From contig RPFO01002235.1 in the NCBI GenBank assembly GCA_009746045.1, positions 1-27,500 on the forward strand: 27,500 nucleotides of DNA, in the 5' to 3' direction. The notes beneath the pieces are model-generated. The model was not told where the DNA came from. It searched no databases and was given only the letters and a program-made list of their open reading frames with translations. Source of the DNA: Mesostigma viride (lineage: Eukaryota > Streptophyta > Mesostigmatophyceae > Mesostigmatales > Mesostigmataceae). This document shows, one piece after another, positions 25,452 to 27,500 of this stretch. The position numbers and the translations under genes were made by a program. Position 1 is the first letter of the stretch. Each line of letters begins with the position of its first letter.

Positions 25452-25661
25452 AGGCAAAAGAAAACAACCTGCTTCCCTAGAATGGAAGCCCACCCTTTAT
25501 AGCAACCACCTCTCCAGCCAACCCCTACCTGGGTGGCTGGGGTACGGGTGCCAGCACAAAAAATATTTTTTCTAAAATTATTTTTTCTTTTGGTGCTATA
25601 CGGCGTTGCATTCTCCGCTCAGCAGGTTAGTCATAGATAAAATGAGCATAGCTCACCAAAT
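25452..25661 (-). repeat. A1 repeat, 5' terminus of the dimer
   Basis: Same 210 bp as the other A repeats, with TATAAAG at 25501-25495 on the minus strand. It starts ATTTGGTGAGC immediately after ATGTATGTATGT on the element strand. Confidence 0.88.
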
Positions 25662-25669
25662 ACATACAT

Positions 25670-25857
25670 ACATTTCTTGTTTTTGGTCCATTGGAGTTCC
25701 TTCCCACCAAGAGAAACATTTATTTTACATTTTTGTGTGCTAGGCTTTATACGGACAGCCTATACCACACCTTCAAACTCAGTGCACATCATTATCAAGT
25801 TGGTTATTGTAGCACCATGCTGGGGGCCCAGCATACTCGAACACAAGGTGTTGCCCC
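25670..25857 (-). repeat. B2' repeat of the second element
   Basis: 188 bp repeated at 26231-26418 (offset 561). On the element strand it ends CAAGAAATGT, followed by ATGTATGT and then the A1 terminus of the TOC1-like dimer. Confidence 0.88.
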
Positions 25858-25869
25858 TCTTAGCAGCGT

Positions 25870-25884
25870 GGGTGGGTGGGTGGG
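25870..25884 (+). other. Perfect G-quadruplex motif in the second element
   Basis: GGGTGGGTGGGTGGG ends exactly at the inner edge of A2' (25885), the same relation to A2 as 15634-15648 in the other family. It differs from that motif by one loop base. Confidence 0.75.
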
Positions 25885-26230
25885 AGCTGAAAAGAGGCCT
25901 CCCTACGTCCCCTACACCACTCTAAGTACTGACTATCATTCACATTGCGCCACGCAGGCCTGCCGGCTGGCGCAGGTATACAAGGTGTATATACTGACTG
26001 CCAATCACAGTTGCGCCACGCCTGGCGGCTGGCGCAGGTAACAAGGTCTAGTGACGTACGTTAGAAGCTACCTAGGCCTGCACTCCGGAACCACACTCAG
26101 CCTAGGCACAAAAAGGGCCGGCCGGTGCAGTACCCTCGTGACAAGCGCTAGTCTTACGCTACCTACGGCAGGTCGGTCCCCTTTGAGCCCGTCCACGCGT
26201 CATATATAAAATGAGCGAAGCTCAGCAAAT
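25885..26230 (-). repeat. A2' repeat of the second element
   Basis: 346 bp. Its inner end (AGCTGAAAAGAGGCCTCCCT and beyond) recurs at 27467-27500, where A1' leaves the window. It contains a direct duplication of about 65 bp (units starting ACTGACT at 25928 and 25993) with GCGCCACGC and GGCTGGCGCAGGTA motifs. The terminus is TGAGC-GAA-GCTCA-GCAAAT on the plus strand. Confidence 0.75.
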
Positions 26231-26418
26231 ACATTTCTTGTTTTTGGTCCATTGGAGTTCCTTCCCACCAAGAGAAACATTTATTTTACATTTTTGTGTG
26301 CTAGGCTTTATACGGACAGCCTATACCACACCTTCAAACTCAGTGCACATCATTATCAAGTTGGTTATTGTAGCACCATGCTGGGGGCCCAGCATACTCG
26401 AACACAAGGTGTTGCCCC
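26231..26418 (-). repeat. B1' repeat of the second element
   Basis: Internal copy of B', joined directly to A2' at the ATTTGC/AAATGT boundary. Confidence 0.87.
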
Positions 26419-27466
26419 CACACCTCCTTCCTGGCCACCAAGGCTGTCGCCAACCTTGGTGCCGATTTTCTTTCCGCCCATGGCCCCCCTCCTGCACGCT
26501 GCCACGGCTGTACTGCCGCCCCCGTGTGGCCGCTACGGTTTCCCGGCGGACGCAGGGCGGCGCCCATGTCGTTCCCCCCGTTAGGGGGCGGTTTCCAGCG
26601 GCTGCTCATTAGGCCTTACGCCCCCGGACCGTCTCTCACAAGCCCAGGACCCATCACCAGCCCCACCCCGAGGCTGGGATTTCCCGGCATTGAAACCTTT
26701 GTGGCGATAGGCCCTCTACCCTACCAAGGCCTTGGCTTGGAAACTGCTTAGCCAAGGCCCTGACCAGGGCTTGTGTTGTTGTAGGAAATTTTTTATGGCA
26801 TAGATATGCCCCCCTGGCTGAACCGAACTCTTTATCGCTTTTCCTATAATGCATCATACAGGATAAAAACAAGGCGATAAAACAGCAAGAATTTCAGCCC
26901 CGCCAGGCGAACATTCTTTGCTGAAAAACTGCATGGGCGATGATGAAGAGCGCGCTCCTCCCACCAAGATTCGCTCCAGCCCCGCATCCTCCCCGAAACT
27001 CCCGTCTGGCCACAGGCCGAAAGATCGGGTCCGCTGTCAGGCTCCTGGCAGTTATGGGCTACCCTGGCACCCCGCGCTAGCCATCTCCACGTTTAAGGCA
27101 GATTCGCCTCCACCTGTGATTCTTTCCACCGTAGCCGCTGGCCCTGGCCTGTATGGCTCCTTCCCTGACGTTGTCCGACTAAAATCGCAGCTTCCCCAGT
27201 GTCAGGAAGCCGCTTGCCGCACCCAGGGGTAGAGGGGAATCGTCAGTGGGCCCAGCGCCGGAAATCACACCATTTTACTCAAAACGTAGAGCCCCCCACC
27301 CAACAACCATTACCGTGGCCTGTAACGGTGGGTGGCGAACATAAAGACCTTTATTCCAGGCCTCTCCACGCCCGGAGAGGCCGATAGCATCGCCCTTACA
27401 TTCAGCGCAGCCGCCATAGCGGCCATGCAGCCGACCTTGCCAGCAAATGCTGGGATCAAGTTGCGA
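26419..27466 (-). other. Internal region of the second element, no supported gene
   Basis: No RT, RNase H or recombinase motif in any frame. The ORFs present (26918-27232 plus, 26872-26654 minus) have no recognisable domain. A perfect 9-bp hairpin GGCCTCTCC/GGAGAGGCC with a 6-nt loop lies at 27359-27382. CCAAGGCC and GGGC palindromes cluster at 26727-26780. Confidence 0.5.
27359..27382. other. Perfect 9-bp stem hairpin
   Basis: GGCCTCTCC (27359-27367), loop ACGCCC, GGAGAGGCC (27374-27382). It lies about 85 bp inside A1' of the second element, in what would be its leader. Role unknown. Confidence 0.6.
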
Positions 27467-27500
27467 AGCTGAAAAGAGGCCTCCCTACGTCCCCTACACC
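27467..27500 (-). repeat. Start of A1' of the second element (truncated by the window)
   Basis: 34 bp matching 25885-25918 (AGCTGAAAAGAGGCCTCCCT...). This is the only evidence in the window for the element's 5' repeat. Confidence 0.7.

Larger units (their letters stand above)
20761..25661 (-). mobile_element. Upstream unit of the TOC1-like tandem dimer
   Basis: Order A1 25661-25452, ORF1, ORF2 24081-21151, B1 20955-20761, then the shared A. It has no B2 of its own. It reads as identical to 15859-20760 except for one base in the ORF1 homopolymer (C5 versus C6), so the duplication is recent. The 5' end joins the second family's B2 through (ATAC)n at 25662-25670. Confidence 0.87.
25662..27500 (-). 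mobile_element. Second split-direct-repeat element, probably non-autonomous, cut by the window end
   Basis: Minus-strand order from the right: start of A1' (27500-27467), an internal region of about 1.05 kb (27466-26419), B1' (26418-26231), A2' (26230-25885), a G4 spacer (25884-25858) and B2' (25857-25670). It has the same plan as the TOC1-like element but unrelated repeat sequence, apart from the terminal core and the G-quadruplex. The internal region is too short for an RT/recombinase ORF and none is recognisable, so it would depend on proteins supplied in trans. The true 5' end should lie about 310 bp past the window if A1' is full length. Confidence 0.75.

Noticed and set aside
15649-25661. 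Reading the 210-bp A repeats as ordinary LTRs of a Gypsy/Copia element
   Set aside because: There is no integrase or protease. ORF2 ends in a tyrosine recombinase, and the A/B repeats are split and interleaved, which fits PAT/TOC1-like elements.
26918-27232. 104-codon ORF in the second element
   Set aside because: Plus-strand, opposite to the element's orientation, with low-complexity Pro/Ser composition and no domain.

Overview
The window looks like nuclear DNA of a chlamydomonadalean (volvocine-type) green alga. The grounds are GC-rich exons split by GT-AG introns of 0.3-0.75 kb, a TGTAA polyadenylation signal after the first gene, tetranucleotide microsatellites, and a retrotransposon with the architecture of Chlamydomonas TOC1 (DIRS/PAT-like, tyrosine recombinase). 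The species is not identifiable by eye.

Layout. 1-6343 (+): one six-exon gene, incomplete at its 5' end, for a charged coiled-coil and His-rich protein of no family I recognise. Splice phases agree at all five introns, but four reading-frame breaks are present, all of the same sign. 6344-7024: intergenic, with a long hairpin at 6794-6905. 7025-8216 (+): decayed LINE ORF1-like gene. 8349-8412: (CCAT)n. 8411-9204 (+): 5' fragment of the TOC1-like element, fused to a second LINE ORF1-like copy (9205-9473, continuing at 13643-14520). That copy is split by a 4,169-bp CACTA/EnSpm DNA transposon (9474-13642) with CACTAGGAACTC ends, subterminal GTGAGAAA arrays and a DUF4216-like ORF. 14937-15433: 0.5-kb (CCAT)n array. 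15430-25661 (-): head-to-tail dimer of the TOC1-like retrotransposon, almost identical copies. 25662-27500 (-): a second, diverged split-repeat element, apparently non-autonomous and cut by the window end.

How the retrotransposon parts fit together. On the minus strand each full unit reads A1 (TATA box) - ORF1 (gag-like) - ORF2 (reverse transcriptase, RNase H, tyrosine recombinase) - B1 - A2 - B2, the split-direct-repeat plan of PAT/TOC1 elements. The array is A-int-B-A-int-B-A-G4-B, with one A shared by both units. That is what recombination of a circular intermediate into a resident copy would leave. ORF2 carries a 2A-like GDVHPNPGP motif between RNase H and recombinase.

Most notable: (1) the 2A-like motif; (2) the shared-repeat dimer; (3) a perfect four-tract G-quadruplex motif placed at the same site in two diverged families; (4) a conserved terminal core, with microsatellites at the ends whose unit equals the terminal tetranucleotide; (5) a CACTA element nested in a LINE remnant. 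All homology calls are by reading only; no searches were run.
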